A DNA stretch of 64,000 nt from an uncultured Brachybacterium sp. GTDB lineage: Bacteria; Actinomycetota; Actinomycetes; Actinomycetales; Dermabacteraceae. The DNA lies in contig NZ_CANMSY010000002.1 of the NCBI RefSeq assembly GCF_947500705.1, forward strand, positions 124,001 through 188,000. The letters are read 5' to 3'. Below the pieces are notes generated by a model. It did no database searches, was not told the DNA's origin, and was given only the letters and a program-made list of their open reading frames with translations. The position numbers and the translations under genes are program-made. Of the stretch, positions 46,220 to 55,693 are shown in pieces; positions within the stretch are counted from its first letter, which is position 1, and each line of letters starts with the position of its first letter.

Positions 46220-46786
46220 TCAGACGGTCTCGAGCTCGGTCTCCTTGAGGCCGAGCGCCTCATCGATCAGCTCGATGTACTTCTTGGTGAGCGACTCGAG
46301 CTCCTTCTCGGCGCGGTTGCCCTCGTCCTCGCCGATCTCCTTGTCCCTGACCAGCTTCTCGATGGCTTTCTTGGCGTTCCCGCGCGATCCGCGCACCGAG
46401 ACCTTGCCGTCCTCCGCCTTGTTCCGGGCGAGCTTGACGTAGTCCCTGCGACGCTCCTCGGTGAGGGCCGGCAGGACGACCCGCAGGTTGTCGCCGTTGT
46501 TGGTGGGGTTCACGCCGAGGTCCGAGTCGCGCAGCGCCGTCTCGATCGCGGTCATGGCGGTCTTGTCGAACGGGGTGACGATGACGGTGCGGGCCTCCGG
46601 GAACTGGAGCGAGGCCAGCTGGTTCAGCGGGGTCGGTGCGCCGTAGTAGTCGGCCGTGATCCCCTGGAACATCGCGGCGTTCGCGCGGCCGGTGCGGATC
46701 GCGGTGAACTCGTCCTTGGTGACCTCCACGGACTTCTTCATCTTGGCCTCGGCGTCCTTCAGGATGCTCGGGGTGTCGTCGCTCAC
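46220..46786 (-). CDS. frr: Ribosome recycling factor
   Basis: Splits post-termination ribosomes with EF-G; 188 residues, the family size. The sequence is typical throughout (TGRANAAMFQGITADYYG, RDYVKLARNKAEDGKVSVR). The GTG at 46786 is chosen because GAGGAG lies upstream and the product has normal length. It follows pyrH by 132 bases. Confidence 0.97.
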   Translation of the reverse strand: MSDDTPSILKDAEAKMKKSVEVTKDEFTAIRTGRANAAMFQGITADYYGAPTPLNQLASLQFPEARTVIVTPFDKTAMTAIETALRDSDLGVNPTNNGDNLRVVLPALTEERRRDYVKLARNKAEDGKVSVRGSRGNAKKAIEKLVRDKEIGEDEGNRAEKELESLTKKYIELIDEALGLKETELETV

Positions 46787-46918
46787 GGGGTGCTCCTCAG
46801 TTCTCAGTGGGTGTACGTAGTCCATTGTCCCGCACCGTCAAGGCCTGGGCGAGGCCTGCGGAGTGCGGAGCTCCCGGTGTGTCGGCGCCGCGAAGCACCG
46901 TGGCACGCCGGGAAGATG

Positions 46919-47671
46919 TCACTTGGTGACGACGGTGCCGATCCGGTCTCCGCGCATCGCCCGAGTGATGTTCCCCGGCGTGTCGAGTCCGAAGACCATC
47001 ATCTGCTGTCCGTTGTCCATGCACAGGCTGAAGGCGGTGGAGTCCACGACCTTCAGTCCGCGCTGGAGGGCGTCGTTGTAGGTGACGTGATCGAGCTTCT
47101 GCGCGTCGGCGTTCGTCCGCGGGTCCGAGTCATAGACCCCGTCGACCCCGTTCTTCGCCATCAGCACCTCTTCGCAGCCGATCTCCAGCGCACGCTGCAC
47201 GGCGACGGTGTCGGTGGAGAAGTACGGCATCCCGGCGCCGGCGCCGAAGATGACGACGCGGCCCTTCTGGAGGTGGCGGACGGCGCGCAGCGGGATGTAC
47301 GGCTCAGCGACCTGTCCCATCTCGATCGCGGTCTGCACACGGGTGGAGACTCCTCGCTGCTCGAGGAAGTCCTGCAGGGCGAGGCAGTTCATCACGGTGC
47401 CGAGCATGCCCATGTAGTCGGCACGGCGCCGATCCATACCGCGCTGGGAGAGCTCTGCGCCGCGGAAGAAGTTGCCGCCCCCGACGACGATGGCGCACTC
47501 GATGCCCTGGGCGACGCCCTCGGCGATCTCACCCGCCACTCGGGAGACGACGTCGGGGTCGACGCCGACGGCGCCTCCACCGAATGCTTCTCCGGAGAGC
47601 TTCAGGAGGACGCGACGCCCATCCTCTCTCTTCGGGAGAACGGGTATCGGTGACGTGAACGTCTGGGTCAT
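46919..47671 (-). CDS. pyrH: Uridylate kinase
   Basis: Bacterial UMP kinase, hexameric, of the amino-acid-kinase fold; 250 residues. KLSGEAFGG and [10 protein letters not shown] bind the phosphates, and [20 protein letters not shown] is the late core motif. It makes UDP for pyrimidine nucleotide synthesis. It stands between tsf and frr, the usual order. A strong terminator-like stem separates it from tsf. Confidence 0.97.
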   Translation of the reverse strand: MTQTFTSPIPVLPKREDGRRVLLKLSGEAFGGGAVGVDPDVVSRVAGEIAEGVAQGIECAIVVGGGNFFRGAELSQRGMDRRRADYMGMLGTVMNCLALQDFLEQRGVSTRVQTAIEMGQVAEPYIPLRAVRHLQKGRVVIFGAGAGMPYFSTDTVAVQRALEIGCEEVLMAKNGVDGVYDSDPRTNADAQKLDHVTYNDALQRGLKVVDSTAFSLCMDNGQQMMVFGLDTPGNITRAMRGDRIGTVVTK

Positions 47672-47711
47672 GTCGGTCCTTCCGCGCTGGGTCCTGGGTG
47701 ATGATACCGGT

Positions 47712-47740
47712 GCGGCCCCGCACCGATGGTGCGGGGCCGC
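47712..47740 (-). terminator. Terminator hairpin after tsf
   Basis: GCGGCCCCGCACC, a three-base loop and the exact complement: a 13-bp perfect GC-rich stem between the tsf stop and the pyrH start. Confidence 0.8.
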
Positions 47741-47805
47741 AGGGCGGTGGCGACGCTCACGCGCGGCCGAGGGGATCGAGCCCGGAAGGCCCGGCCCCGG
47801 AGTGG

Positions 47806-48630
47806 TCAGCTGCCGACGCGGAAGCGGACGAAACCGGTGATGGTGCCGCCGGCCTCCTCCACGACCTTGCCGACGGACTTCTTCGGATCCTTGGCGAAGG
47901 CCTGGTCCAGGAGGCAGTTCTCCTTGAAGAAGCCGTTCAGGCGACCCTCGACGATCTTCTCGATCGCCTTCTCGGGCTTGCCCTCGTTCTTCGCGGTCTC
48001 CTCGGCGATGCGACGCTCGTTGGCGACCTGGTCCGCGGGGACCTCATCACGGGAGAGGAAGGTGGGGGTGAACGCAGCGATGTGCATCGCGACGTCGCGG
48101 GCAACCTCGGCACCGGCCTTGTCGGTGGCCACCAGCACGCCGACCTGCGGGGGCAGGTCCTTGTTGGTGCGGTGCATGTACGAGGACACGGACTCACCGG
48201 AGACGCGACCGATGCGACGCACCAGGATCTTCTCACCCATGGTGGCGCCGGCGTTGGTCAGGGCCTCGCCGAAGGGGGTCGATGCCAGGTCCTCGGGCTC
48301 GGAGGCGCCGGACTCGACGGCCGCAGCCACAGCCTCGTCACCCAGGGCGACGAACTTGTCGTTCTTGGCCACGAAGTCGGTCTCGGAGTTGAGCTCGACG
48401 AGCGTGCCGGTCTGGCCACCGTCGGTGTCGCGGATGTCGACGGCGATGAGGCCCTCGGAGGCGGTGCGGCCTTCGCGCTTGGCGATGCCCTTGAGACCCT
48501 TGACGCGGATCAGCTCGACGGCCTTGACCTTGTCGCCGTTCGCCTCATCGAGCGCCTTCTTGACGTCGAGCATGCCCGCGCCGGTGGACTCGCGGATTTC
48601 CTTGATGTCTGCTGCCGTGTAGTTAGCCAT
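47806..48630 (-). CDS. tsf: Translation elongation factor Ts
   Basis: Nucleotide exchange factor for EF-Tu; 274 residues. The N-terminal domain has [23 protein letters not shown]; the core has [16 protein letters not shown]. The ATG at 48630 begins the standard [10 protein letters not shown]. It lies 102 bases after rpsB, with two hairpins between them. Confidence 0.98.
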   Translation of the reverse strand: MANYTAADIKEIRESTGAGMLDVKKALDEANGDKVKAVELIRVKGLKGIAKREGRTASEGLIAVDIRDTDGGQTGTLVELNSETDFVAKNDKFVALGDEAVAAAVESGASEPEDLASTPFGEALTNAGATMGEKILVRRIGRVSGESVSSYMHRTNKDLPPQVGVLVATDKAGAEVARDVAMHIAAFTPTFLSRDEVPADQVANERRIAEETAKNEGKPEKAIEKIVEGRLNGFFKENCLLDQAFAKDPKKSVGKVVEEAGGTITGFVRFRVGS

Positions 48631-48666
48631 GTTCCTCTTCCTTGTCAGAGCTGCTGCGGGAGGGGC

Positions 48667-48687
48667 GGGGAGGCGCTGCGCCTCCCC
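48667..48687 (-). terminator. Hairpin 2 between rpsB and tsf
   Basis: GGGGAGGCG, loop CTG, and the exact complement. It lies about 35 bases before the tsf start, after a larger hairpin. Confidence 0.6.
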
Positions 48688-48693
48688 GTGGAG

Positions 48694-48726
48694 GGGCCCG
48701 GGAGCGACGCTGTCGTTCCCGGGCCC
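48694..48726 (-). terminator. Hairpin 1 just after the rpsB stop
   Basis: GGGCCCGGGA pairs with TCCCGGGCCC, and an inner CGAC/GTCG extends the stem. It lies directly after rpsB and probably sets the rpsB to tsf ratio. Confidence 0.65.
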
Positions 48727-48731
48727 GCGGG

Positions 48732-49667
48732 TCACTCGGCGGCGGGAGTCTCGGAGGACTTCTCCTCGGTGGACTCCGCGGCGGGAGCTTCCTCGGCCGG
48801 AGCCTCGGCTGCGGGGGTCTCCTCCGCAGCCGGGGTCTCCTCGGCGGCGGTGACGGACTCCTCGGCGGGAGCGTCCTGCTGCTGGACCTCGGACTGCTTG
48901 AGCAGCTCCTGCTCCCACTCGGCCAGGGGCTCGGCCTCGACGGCGGAAACGTTCTTCTCGCCGCCGGTGCTCTTGGCGTGACGCTCCTGCAGACCGGCCG
49001 CCACGGCGTCCGCGATCACGCGGGTCAGCAGGGTGACGGAGCGGATCGCGTCGTCGTTGCCCGGGATCGGGTAGGTGATCACGTCGGGATCGCAGTTGGT
49101 GTCGAGGATCGCGACGACCGGGATGTTGAGCTTCTGGGCCTCGTCGACCGCGAGGTGCTCCTTGTTGGTGTCCACGACCCAGAGGGCCGAGGGCGCCTTG
49201 CTCATGTCGCGGATGCCGCCGAGGGTCTTCTCGAGCTTGTCCCGCTCGCGGCGCATCATCAGCAGCTCCTTCTTGGTGCGGCCGGAAGCGGCCACATCCT
49301 CGAAGTCGATCTGCTCGAGCTCCTTGAGGCGGTTCACCCGCTGGGAGACCGTCTGCAGGTTGGTGAGCATGCCGCCGAGCCAGCGCTGGTTCACGAAGGG
49401 CATGCCCACGCGGGTGGCCTGCTCCTGGACGGACTCCTGTGCCTGCTTCTTGGTGCCGACGAACAGGATGGAGCCGCCGTGGACGACGGTCTGCTTGACG
49501 AAGTCGTAGGCCTTGTCGATGTACGTCAAGGTCTGCATGAGGTCGACGATGTAGATGCCGTTGCGCTCGGTGAAGATGAAGCGACGGACCTTCGGATTCC
49601 ACCGACGGGTCTGGTGACCGAAGTGGACGCCGCTCTCGAGGAGCTGGCGCATGGTGACAACTGCCAT
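48732..49667 (-). CDS. rpsB: 30S ribosomal protein S2
   Basis: 311 residues. The S2 core is typical ([55 protein letters not shown]). The last ~60 residues are an Ala/Glu/Pro-rich acidic tail absent from E. coli S2. It is head of the rpsB-tsf-pyrH-frr run. The start ATG is at 49667; ~400 bases upstream are free of genes. Confidence 0.97.
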   Translation of the reverse strand: MAVVTMRQLLESGVHFGHQTRRWNPKVRRFIFTERNGIYIVDLMQTLTYIDKAYDFVKQTVVHGGSILFVGTKKQAQESVQEQATRVGMPFVNQRWLGGMLTNLQTVSQRVNRLKELEQIDFEDVAASGRTKKELLMMRRERDKLEKTLGGIRDMSKAPSALWVVDTNKEHLAVDEAQKLNIPVVAILDTNCDPDVITYPIPGNDDAIRSVTLLTRVIADAVAAGLQERHAKSTGGEKNVSAVEAEPLAEWEQELLKQSEVQQQDAPAEESVTAAEETPAAEETPAAEAPAEEAPAAESTEEKSSETPAAE

Positions 49668-50064
49668 GATGATGCCTCTGTTTCTCCGGGCCTGGGCTCA
49701 CGCGGCGCGCCCGTGGGCGTCCGCGGTCATCGCGCAGGACCTGCATTCTCGGTTGTTCCCCCACGACCGGACGGTGTGGGGCCTGGTGCCCGGGTGCCGG
49801 CCGCCTCCGAGCATTCCGCGCACGAGGTGCGAGAACAGCCGAGGACCGTTGACCGGCGAGCCCTGATGGGCACGCGAAGTCATCCGGACGGACCGGATGC
49901 TGGAAGGAGTCTATCCGACGCCGCCACCTCCCCGAGCGCGTCGTGCGTCACCTGGCGGGGTCGTCGTGGGGAGGGCGGGCGACGGCTCCTCCACAGTCGG
50001 GCGTCGTCCACAGCGCACGCTGCTCGCAGGCAGCCGACGGTCGCCGCTGGAGAGGATATCGCTC
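49668..50064. other. 397-bp intergenic region between rpsB and the M23 peptidase gene
   Basis: Divergent promoter region and rpsB leader. I see no tRNA, no small gene with a good ribosome site, and no strong hairpin. An open plus-strand frame from 49897 runs into the M23 gene but lacks coding character. Confidence 0.5.
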
Positions 50065-50832
50065 ATGGCCTCCTCTCCGCCCGCCCCGTCACCGTCGGCT
50101 GCGCTGCGTGTGGGGATGGTGTGTCTGCTGCTCTTCGTGGGCTTCACGCCAGCACGCGCGGAGGCGCCGCCGTGGCAGTGGCCCCTCCCACCTCCGCATC
50201 AGGTGATCGCCCCCTTCGACGCCCCGGAGCATCGCTATGGTCCCGGCCATCGGGGGATCGATATCGCGGCGCCGGTCGCGGGTGCTGCGGTGCGCGCGGT
50301 GGCTCCGGGCACTATCAGGTTCAGCGGGATGGTGGCCGGTCGCGGAGTCGTCTCCGTCGCGCATGCGGACGGCCTCCTCTCGACCTATGAACCGGTGGCC
50401 GGGACTGTCGCGGCAGGCGAGCAGGTCGTGGCAGGGACGGAGCTCGGCACGCTGGTGGGCGGGTCGGAGCTCTCTCATTGCCCAGGCGCCATCTGCCTCC
50501 ACCTCGGGGCACGACGCGGCGAGGACTATATGGATCCGATGCTCCTGCTGGGCGGCCGTGGTCCGAGCGTCCTGCTGCCCTGGGCCGGCGGGCCCGGCAG
50601 CTCCAGCGGGCCCGGCAGCTCCGGTGGGCCCGGCAGCTCCGGTGACGGCGGCGGCACTCAGCCGGCGATGGTCACCGACGTGAGCCCCGACGGCAGGACG
50701 TCTGCTCCGGTCGTGCCCGCCGGGCCTCCTGGCGGGGTGGACAGAACGTCGGAACACGTCAGAGAGCCGTTGTTCCCGGAGGGTGAGGTGCACGGCCACC
50801 GACTCGGCCCACGGCCCGCTTCTCGGGCATGA
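50065..50832 (+). CDS. Secreted M23-family peptidase (LytM domain)
   Basis: 255 residues from ATG 50065 (AGAGGA upstream). There is a hydrophobic signal (~residues 15-32) with a likely cut after ARA. The LytM-type domain has GPGHRGIDIAAP, the zinc His...Asp pair, and LSHCPGAICLHLGAR with the HxH-like LHL. The second catalytic histidine is therefore less typical. A Gly/Ser/Pro-rich tail follows. M23 enzymes cut peptidoglycan peptides, but small actinobacterial copies near rpsB are often uncharacterised and may be inactive activators. It converges on xerC. Confidence 0.83.
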   Translation: MASSPPAPSPSAALRVGMVCLLLFVGFTPARAEAPPWQWPLPPPHQVIAPFDAPEHRYGPGHRGIDIAAPVAGAAVRAVAPGTIRFSGMVAGRGVVSVAHADGLLSTYEPVAGTVAAGEQVVAGTELGTLVGGSELSHCPGAICLHLGARRGEDYMDPMLLLGGRGPSVLLPWAGGPGSSSGPGSSGGPGSSGDGGGTQPAMVTDVSPDGRTSAPVVPAGPPGGVDRTSEHVREPLFPEGEVHGHRLGPRPASRA

Positions 50833-50865
50833 GCGGCAGGCTTCGATCGCCTGGCCGGCCGCGTC

Positions 50866-51855
50866 TCAGGCGCGAGGATGGGCCTGGTCGATCGTCCGGC
50901 GCAGCCGTTCGGCGCTGACGTGGGTGTAGATCTGGGTGGTCGCGAGGGAGGAGTGTCCCAGGAAGTCCTGCACGCTGCGCAGATCTGCTCCGCCTTCGAC
51001 GAGATGGGTGGCGGCGCTGTGCCGCAGGGTATGCGGCGAGATGTGCCGGGAGATCCCCGCCTCCGACGCATGGCGGTCCACCAAGGTGCGCACCGCGCGA
51101 TCTCCGAGCCGCCCGCCGCGCACACCGAGGAAGAGTGCATCGTCGGCACCATGAGCCGTACCAGCAGCGTCGACCAGCACCGGTCGACCGTCCCGCTGCC
51201 ACCGCTCGATGACCGTGAGCGCGGGGATCCCGACCGGGACGATGCGCTCCTTGTCGCCCTTGCCGTGCACCCTCACGGTGCGCTGAGCGTGGTCGATGCC
51301 GGAGCGGTTCAGGGCGACCAGCTCGGAGACTCGGAGGCCGGAGGAGTAGAGCAGCTCGAGGACCGCGGCATCGCGGAGCCGTACCGCGCGCTCCACCGGA
51401 TCCGGGGGTGCGGCGTCCACTGCGGTGACGTCTCCACGCTCGGAGGAGGGCTCCGGTGCCGTCATCCCATCGAGCAGCTCCCCCGCCTGGTCGCCCGTGA
51501 GCACGGTGGGCAGATGGCGTCCTCGGCGTGGCGCGCGCAGCCTCCCCCCGACGTCGTGCGGAATCCGTCCGGTGGCTGCGAGCCAGGAGGTGAAGGTGCG
51601 CGCCGCTGCCGCAGACCGCGCAAGTGTGCTCGCACCGGCCCCGGTCTCTGCCCTCGCCGCGAGCCAGGAGCGGAGGGCTGCGACGTCGAGCTCGGCCACG
51701 GGAATGCGTTCGGCGTCCCGCAGATGCTCGACCAGCCCTGCGATCTCCTGGCGGTAGGCGCGCACGGTGTGCTCCGAACGGCCTCGCTCGAGACAGAGGT
51801 GCGCGACGAAGTCCTCGACGACGGAATCCTCTGCGTGCCCGGGCTCGGTGCTCAT
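50866..51855 (-). CDS. xerC: Tyrosine recombinase XerC
   Basis: Site-specific recombinase that resolves chromosome dimers at dif; 329 residues. The N-terminal SAM-like domain (ERGRSEHTVRAYRQEI) precedes the catalytic domain, with Arg in SSGLRVSEL, HTLRHSAATHL and the nucleophile Tyr310 in TTQIYTH. The central ~25 residues (TAPEPSSERGDVTAVDAAPP) are an insert not in E. coli XerC. The position next to dprA and rpsB is the usual one for the housekeeping XerC, so this is not a mobile-element integrase. Confidence 0.93.
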   Translation of the reverse strand: MSTEPGHAEDSVVEDFVAHLCLERGRSEHTVRAYRQEIAGLVEHLRDAERIPVAELDVAALRSWLAARAETGAGASTLARSAAAARTFTSWLAATGRIPHDVGGRLRAPRRGRHLPTVLTGDQAGELLDGMTAPEPSSERGDVTAVDAAPPDPVERAVRLRDAAVLELLYSSGLRVSELVALNRSGIDHAQRTVRVHGKGDKERIVPVGIPALTVIERWQRDGRPVLVDAAGTAHGADDALFLGVRGGRLGDRAVRTLVDRHASEAGISRHISPHTLRHSAATHLVEGGADLRSVQDFLGHSSLATTQIYTHVSAERLRRTIDQAHPRA

Positions 51856-51923
51856 ACCTCTTATTGTCGTGCATCCATCGGGAGGCAGGTCGTCTGGGGA
51901 GACAGGGCGTGTTGGCGTGAGCG

Positions 51924-53165
51924 TCAGGACGCGGGACGGGCGCGCCTGACTCGCTCCGCCGTCCGGATCACCAGGCCCAGCAGTTCCAGCCGCGCCAGGG
52001 CTGCCTCCACCTCCGCGGCGGTGAAGCCGATCTCGTCCGTGAGCCGGGCCGGGGTGATGCTCGATCTCGGGGGCACCCCGTCCAGCACCCTCCTGTCCGC
52101 GGGGCTGAGCAGGTCCAGCTCGTCCTGCACCGCCCAGCTGCCCTCCCCAGCGGCGGGCCCGCCGGGCAGCAGATCCAGCAGATCCGCGGGCTCTGTGACC
52201 AGCACCGCCCCACGCTCCCTGATCAGCCGGTGGCAGCCCGCGCTGGCAGCAGAGGTGATCGGGCCCGGCACGGCGCCGACCGGTCGCGAGAGCTGATCAG
52301 CCAGCCGAGCCGTGGACAGCGCTCCAGATCGCCAGGAGGCCTCCACCACCACTGTCGCCTGGGAGAGGGCTGCGATCAGGCGGTTGCGGGCCAGGAACCG
52401 CCAGCGGGTCGGTGCCGTTCCCGGGGGTGCTTCGCTCAGCACCAGGTGCCGGTCCCGGATCCGTTCCAGGAGATCGGTGTTGCCACGTGGATAGAGTCTG
52501 TCCAGACCCCCGGCGAGGATCGCGATGGTCGCTCCACCGTCGGCAGCGAGCGCGCCGCGGTGAGCAGCGGCGTCGATCCCATAGGCGCCTCCGGAGACGA
52601 CGGTGCCGCCGCCGGCGGCGAAGGCCGCAGCGAGGGAACCGGCGGTGTCCTCGCCGTACGGAGTGGAAGCTCGCGAGCCCACCAGAGCGAGGCACCGTGC
52701 GGAGGCGAGCTGGCCGAGCGAGCCCGGCCCCTGCAGCCAGAGGCAGTGCGGACGGGTTTCGTGGAGATCGTCCAAGGCGGCGGGCCATTCGTCGTCCTGC
52801 GGGGTGAGGATCCGGATCCTTCGCCGCCGAGCGTCCTCGAGGACCTGCTCGAGCACGATGGTGTCCAGCCGGGCATTCCACCTCGAGTGCGCTCGCTCGG
52901 CTCGTGATCGACTCGTTCCTGGGGCGGGTTCCGAGGCTTGGACGGGCAGTTGGCCGCCGAGCGCACGGTGCAGATCCTCTGGGCTGCCGTGCCGGGCCAG
53001 CTCGAGCGCTGCGGCGGGGCCGAGCACAGTGCAGGCGAGCGAGGCGACGGCATCGGAGGGTTCCGCGATCAGCGACCAGGTGATCCGAGCAGCTCGGTCC
53101 TGCTCGGCCGCCGCCGCAGTTCCGTACCGGTCCGGGACGCTCTGCGGTGTCTCGGGGGTGGTCAT
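51924..53165 (-). CDS. dprA: DNA-processing protein DprA
   Basis: Binds incoming single-stranded DNA and loads RecA during transformation; 413 residues. The Rossmann core has VGSRASTPYG, SGGAYGIDAAAH and FLARNRLIAALSQ. The C-terminal ~70 residues form a winged helix (PRSSITPARLTDEIGF). ATG 53165 overlaps the comM stop by four bases, so it is coupled. Most actinobacteria with this gene are not known to be competent, so the role may be in recombination. Confidence 0.93.
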   Translation of the reverse strand: MTTPETPQSVPDRYGTAAAAEQDRAARITWSLIAEPSDAVASLACTVLGPAAALELARHGSPEDLHRALGGQLPVQASEPAPGTSRSRAERAHSRWNARLDTIVLEQVLEDARRRRIRILTPQDDEWPAALDDLHETRPHCLWLQGPGSLGQLASARCLALVGSRASTPYGEDTAGSLAAAFAAGGGTVVSGGAYGIDAAAHRGALAADGGATIAILAGGLDRLYPRGNTDLLERIRDRHLVLSEAPPGTAPTRWRFLARNRLIAALSQATVVVEASWRSGALSTARLADQLSRPVGAVPGPITSAASAGCHRLIRERGAVLVTEPADLLDLLPGGPAAGEGSWAVQDELDLLSPADRRVLDGVPPRSSITPARLTDEIGFTAAEVEAALARLELLGLVIRTAERVRRARPAS

Positions 53166-54703
53166 CGCGGTTCTCCTTCGCGCAGGGTGAGGGCAAGGCC
53201 GATGTGCTCGGCGGTGGGGCGCTGCAAGCCCGCCAGGTCGGCGAGGGTCCAGGCCAGTCGGAGCACGCGGTCGTGCCCACGCAAGGTGAGTCGCCCCTGC
53301 GCCACGGCATGGTCGAGCAGGCGGCGCTCGGAGGGGTCCGGGGAGAACTCCTTCCGCAGCAGCGGTCCAGGCAGGTGAGCGTTGGTGGTCCACGCCCGGC
53401 CCTCGAAACGGGTGAGCTGTCGCTGACGAGCTGCGGCCACCCGGGCCGCGATCACGGCACTGGGCTCCGCGGGCTCCGCGTCGACGCGGTGCACATCGAC
53501 CGGACGGACCTCGACCCGCATGTCGATCCGGTCCAGCACCGGTCCCGAGAGGCGCGCCAGGTAGCGACGTCGCTGCAGCGGAGTGCAGCGGCAGCGGTCC
53601 CCTTTGCCGTAGGCCATCCCGCAGGGACAGGGGTTGGCCGCCAGGACCAGCTGGAACCGCGCCGGGTAGCGGGTGACCCCGCGGGCACGATGGAGGGTGA
53701 TGTCCCCGGTCTCGAGAGGCTCGCGCAGCGCCTCCAGGACTCGCGACGGGAACTCCGGTGCTTCATCGAGGAACAGCACCCCGGCATGGGCGCGGGAGAT
53801 CGCACCGGGCAGGGCGAGTCCCGCCCCTCCTCCGACCACCGCCGCGGTCGAGGCCGTGTGATGAGGATTCTCGAACGGCGGGGCGCGCAGCAGCCCGGCA
53901 CGGGCATCGAAGCGGCCGTCCAGCGAATGGATCGCGGAGACGGCCAGAGAGTCCGCATCGTCGAGCCGCGGCAGGATCCCGGGAATCCGGGAGGCGATCA
54001 TGGTCTTCCCCGCTCCGGGCGGGCCCGTCAGGAGCAGATGATGCGCGCCGGCGGCGGCGACCTCAGCAGCCCGCCTCGCTTGGGCCTGGCCTATCACGTC
54101 GGCGAAGTCCGTCGCATGCCCGCTGTCCATACGCAGCACCGGTTCGAGAGGCATGGGCGCGACAGGCTCTCGCGGTGGAGAGGGCGGGACATCGGCACCG
54201 TAGCGATGCAGGACGCTGGTGAGGTCAGATGCTCCGTCGATCTCGAGCCCGTCGACCAGACGCGCCTCGGGCAGATTCTCCTCAGGGACGATCGCGCGGG
54301 TGATTCCGAGGGAGCGGGCTGCGAGCAGGGCGGGCAGCACGCCCGGGATCGGGCGCAAGCGCCCGTCGAGACCCAGTTCCCCCAGCAGCACGGTGTCCGA
54401 GGGCACATGGTGGAGGAGGTCCCCCTGGGCATCGACCACGGCCATCGCGATCGCCAGGTCGAAGCCCGAGCCGCGTTTCGGCCGCCAGGCCGGAGTGAGG
54501 TTGACGGTGATGCGGCGGGACGCGAGCCGCACCCCGCTGCGGGCCGCGGCGGCGCGCACGCGTTCACGGGCCTGGAGGGTCGAGGAGTCCGGCAGCCCCA
54601 CCAGGGAGAAGGCTGGCAGCCCGATCGAGACATCGGCTTCGACCTCCACCAGGGTCCCTTCCAGGCCGGTGAGGCTGATGGAGAGTGTGCGCGCGTGTCC
54701 CAT
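53162..54703 (-). CDS. comM: YifB/ComM Mg-chelatase-like ATPase
   Basis: 513 residues. The N-terminal ChlI-type domain (TLSISLTGLEGTLVEVE, SGFDLAIAMA) is followed by an AAA+ module with Walker A TGPPGAGKTM, Walker B GVLFLDEAPEF, and the C-terminal Mg_chelatase_C domain. In transforming bacteria ComM is a branch-migration helicase acting during recombination. ATG 54703 sits in an ATGA overlap with the yraN stop. The yraN-comM-dprA trio is a conserved cassette. Confidence 0.94.
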   Translation of the reverse strand: MGHARTLSISLTGLEGTLVEVEADVSIGLPAFSLVGLPDSSTLQARERVRAAAARSGVRLASRRITVNLTPAWRPKRGSGFDLAIAMAVVDAQGDLLHHVPSDTVLLGELGLDGRLRPIPGVLPALLAARSLGITRAIVPEENLPEARLVDGLEIDGASDLTSVLHRYGADVPPSPPREPVAPMPLEPVLRMDSGHATDFADVIGQAQARRAAEVAAAGAHHLLLTGPPGAGKTMIASRIPGILPRLDDADSLAVSAIHSLDGRFDARAGLLRAPPFENPHHTASTAAVVGGGAGLALPGAISRAHAGVLFLDEAPEFPSRVLEALREPLETGDITLHRARGVTRYPARFQLVLAANPCPCGMAYGKGDRCRCTPLQRRRYLARLSGPVLDRIDMRVEVRPVDVHRVDAEPAEPSAVIAARVAAARQRQLTRFEGRAWTTNAHLPGPLLRKEFSPDPSERRLLDHAVAQGRLTLRGHDRVLRLAWTLADLAGLQRPTAEHIGLALTLREGEPR

Positions 54704-55233
54704 CAGGACACCGCCTCGAGATGCTCCAGGGAGAAGGTGCCGTCGAGATGCGCGTGCACCGCGACCACATCGATCCGCACATCTCGATGCGGGGTCGAGC
54801 GCTCCATCAGATACTCGCCGGCGAGGCGGCGCAGTCGTCGGAGCTTGTCCGGGGTGACGGCGGCCTGCGGGACCCCGGTGACGAAGGAGCGTCTGGTCTT
54901 GACCTCGACGAACACCAGTGTGGTGTGGGCCAGGGCGACGATGTCGAGTTCGCCCTGGCGCAGGTGCAGGTTGCGCTCCACGATCTGCCATCCGCAGGCC
55001 TGCAGGTGCTCTGCGGCGAGGTCCTCCCCCGCCGCTCCGAGCTCCCGGGTGGACATGTCGCGGACCCGCCGCGGCTGAGGGGCGGCGACCGGGCCGATCA
55101 CCGGCGGCTGCGCCGCAGCACCCGGGATCTGAGGCATGCCGGGCCCGTCGGCTGCTGTCGACGCGGTGGGGCGAGGGGTGCGGCCTGGACGGCGCTCTGC
55201 CGAGGGTCCAGGGTCTGTGACGAGGCTGTTCAT
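54703..55233 (-). CDS. yraN: YraN-family (UPF0102) nuclease-like protein
   Basis: 176 residues. The UPF0102 fold starts near residue 61 with STRELGAAGEDLAAEHL. The restriction-nuclease-like motif E...D...ExK appears as QGELDIVA and VFVEVKTR. Family members are near 120 residues. The extra 59 N-terminal residues are Pro/Ala/Arg-rich, and ATG 55056 may be the true start, but it has no better ribosome site. Function is unknown; an Endonuclease-like Holliday-junction role is only inferred from the fold. Confidence 0.83.
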   Translation of the reverse strand: MNSLVTDPGPSAERRPGRTPRPTASTAADGPGMPQIPGAAAQPPVIGPVAAPQPRRVRDMSTRELGAAGEDLAAEHLQACGWQIVERNLHLRQGELDIVALAHTTLVFVEVKTRRSFVTGVPQAAVTPDKLRRLRRLAGEYLMERSTPHRDVRIDVVAVHAHLDGTFSLEHLEAVS

Positions 55234-55390
55234 GCCAGTCAGCCTGGTGGGAGATCAGCGAGCGCGGTACCGGGGCACAGATCTTGGGGATGACCGAGGG
55301 GTGTGGAGGAACGGTCCCTGGCCGGAGCGGGCCAGTCTGCCCGGCTCAGAGGGGCACGAACCAGGGCTGCACGGTTCAGCCCGTTTCAGC

Positions 55391-55693
55391 TCAGGGCAGC
55401 GAGATGTCCTGTTTGTTGAGCTCCTCGATGTTGACGTCCTTGAACGTCACCACCCGCACCGAGCGGACGAACCGGTTGGAGCGGTAGATGTCCCAGACCC
55501 AGACGTCTGCCAGCCGCAGCTCGTAGAACACCTCGCCGCCGCCGGAGCGGACCTGGAGGTCCACCTGGTTGGCGAGGTAGAACCGGCGCTCCGTCTCGAC
55601 CACGTAGGTGAACAGGCTGACCACATCGCGATACTCGCGGAACAGCTGGAGTTCGAGGTCAGACTCGTAGTTCTCGAGTTCCTGGGCGCTCAC
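55391..55693 (-). CDS. DUF2469 family protein
   Basis: 100 residues, acidic, strongly conserved in actinobacteria: SAQELENYESDLELQLFREYRDVV at the start and VWVWDIYRSNRFVRSVRVVTFKDVNIEEL at the end. No known function. The GTG at 55693 has AAGGAG upstream and overlaps the rnhB stop (GTGA), so it is coupled to rnhB as in related genomes. Confidence 0.9.
   Translation of the reverse strand: MSAQELENYESDLELQLFREYRDVVSLFTYVVETERRFYLANQVDLQVRSGGGEVFYELRLADVWVWDIYRSNRFVRSVRVVTFKDVNIEELNKQDISLP

Noticed and set aside
50866-51855. Tyrosine recombinase as integrase of a mobile element
   Set aside because: Housekeeping XerC by position next to dprA and by sequence; no attachment sites, phage genes or excision factor nearby.
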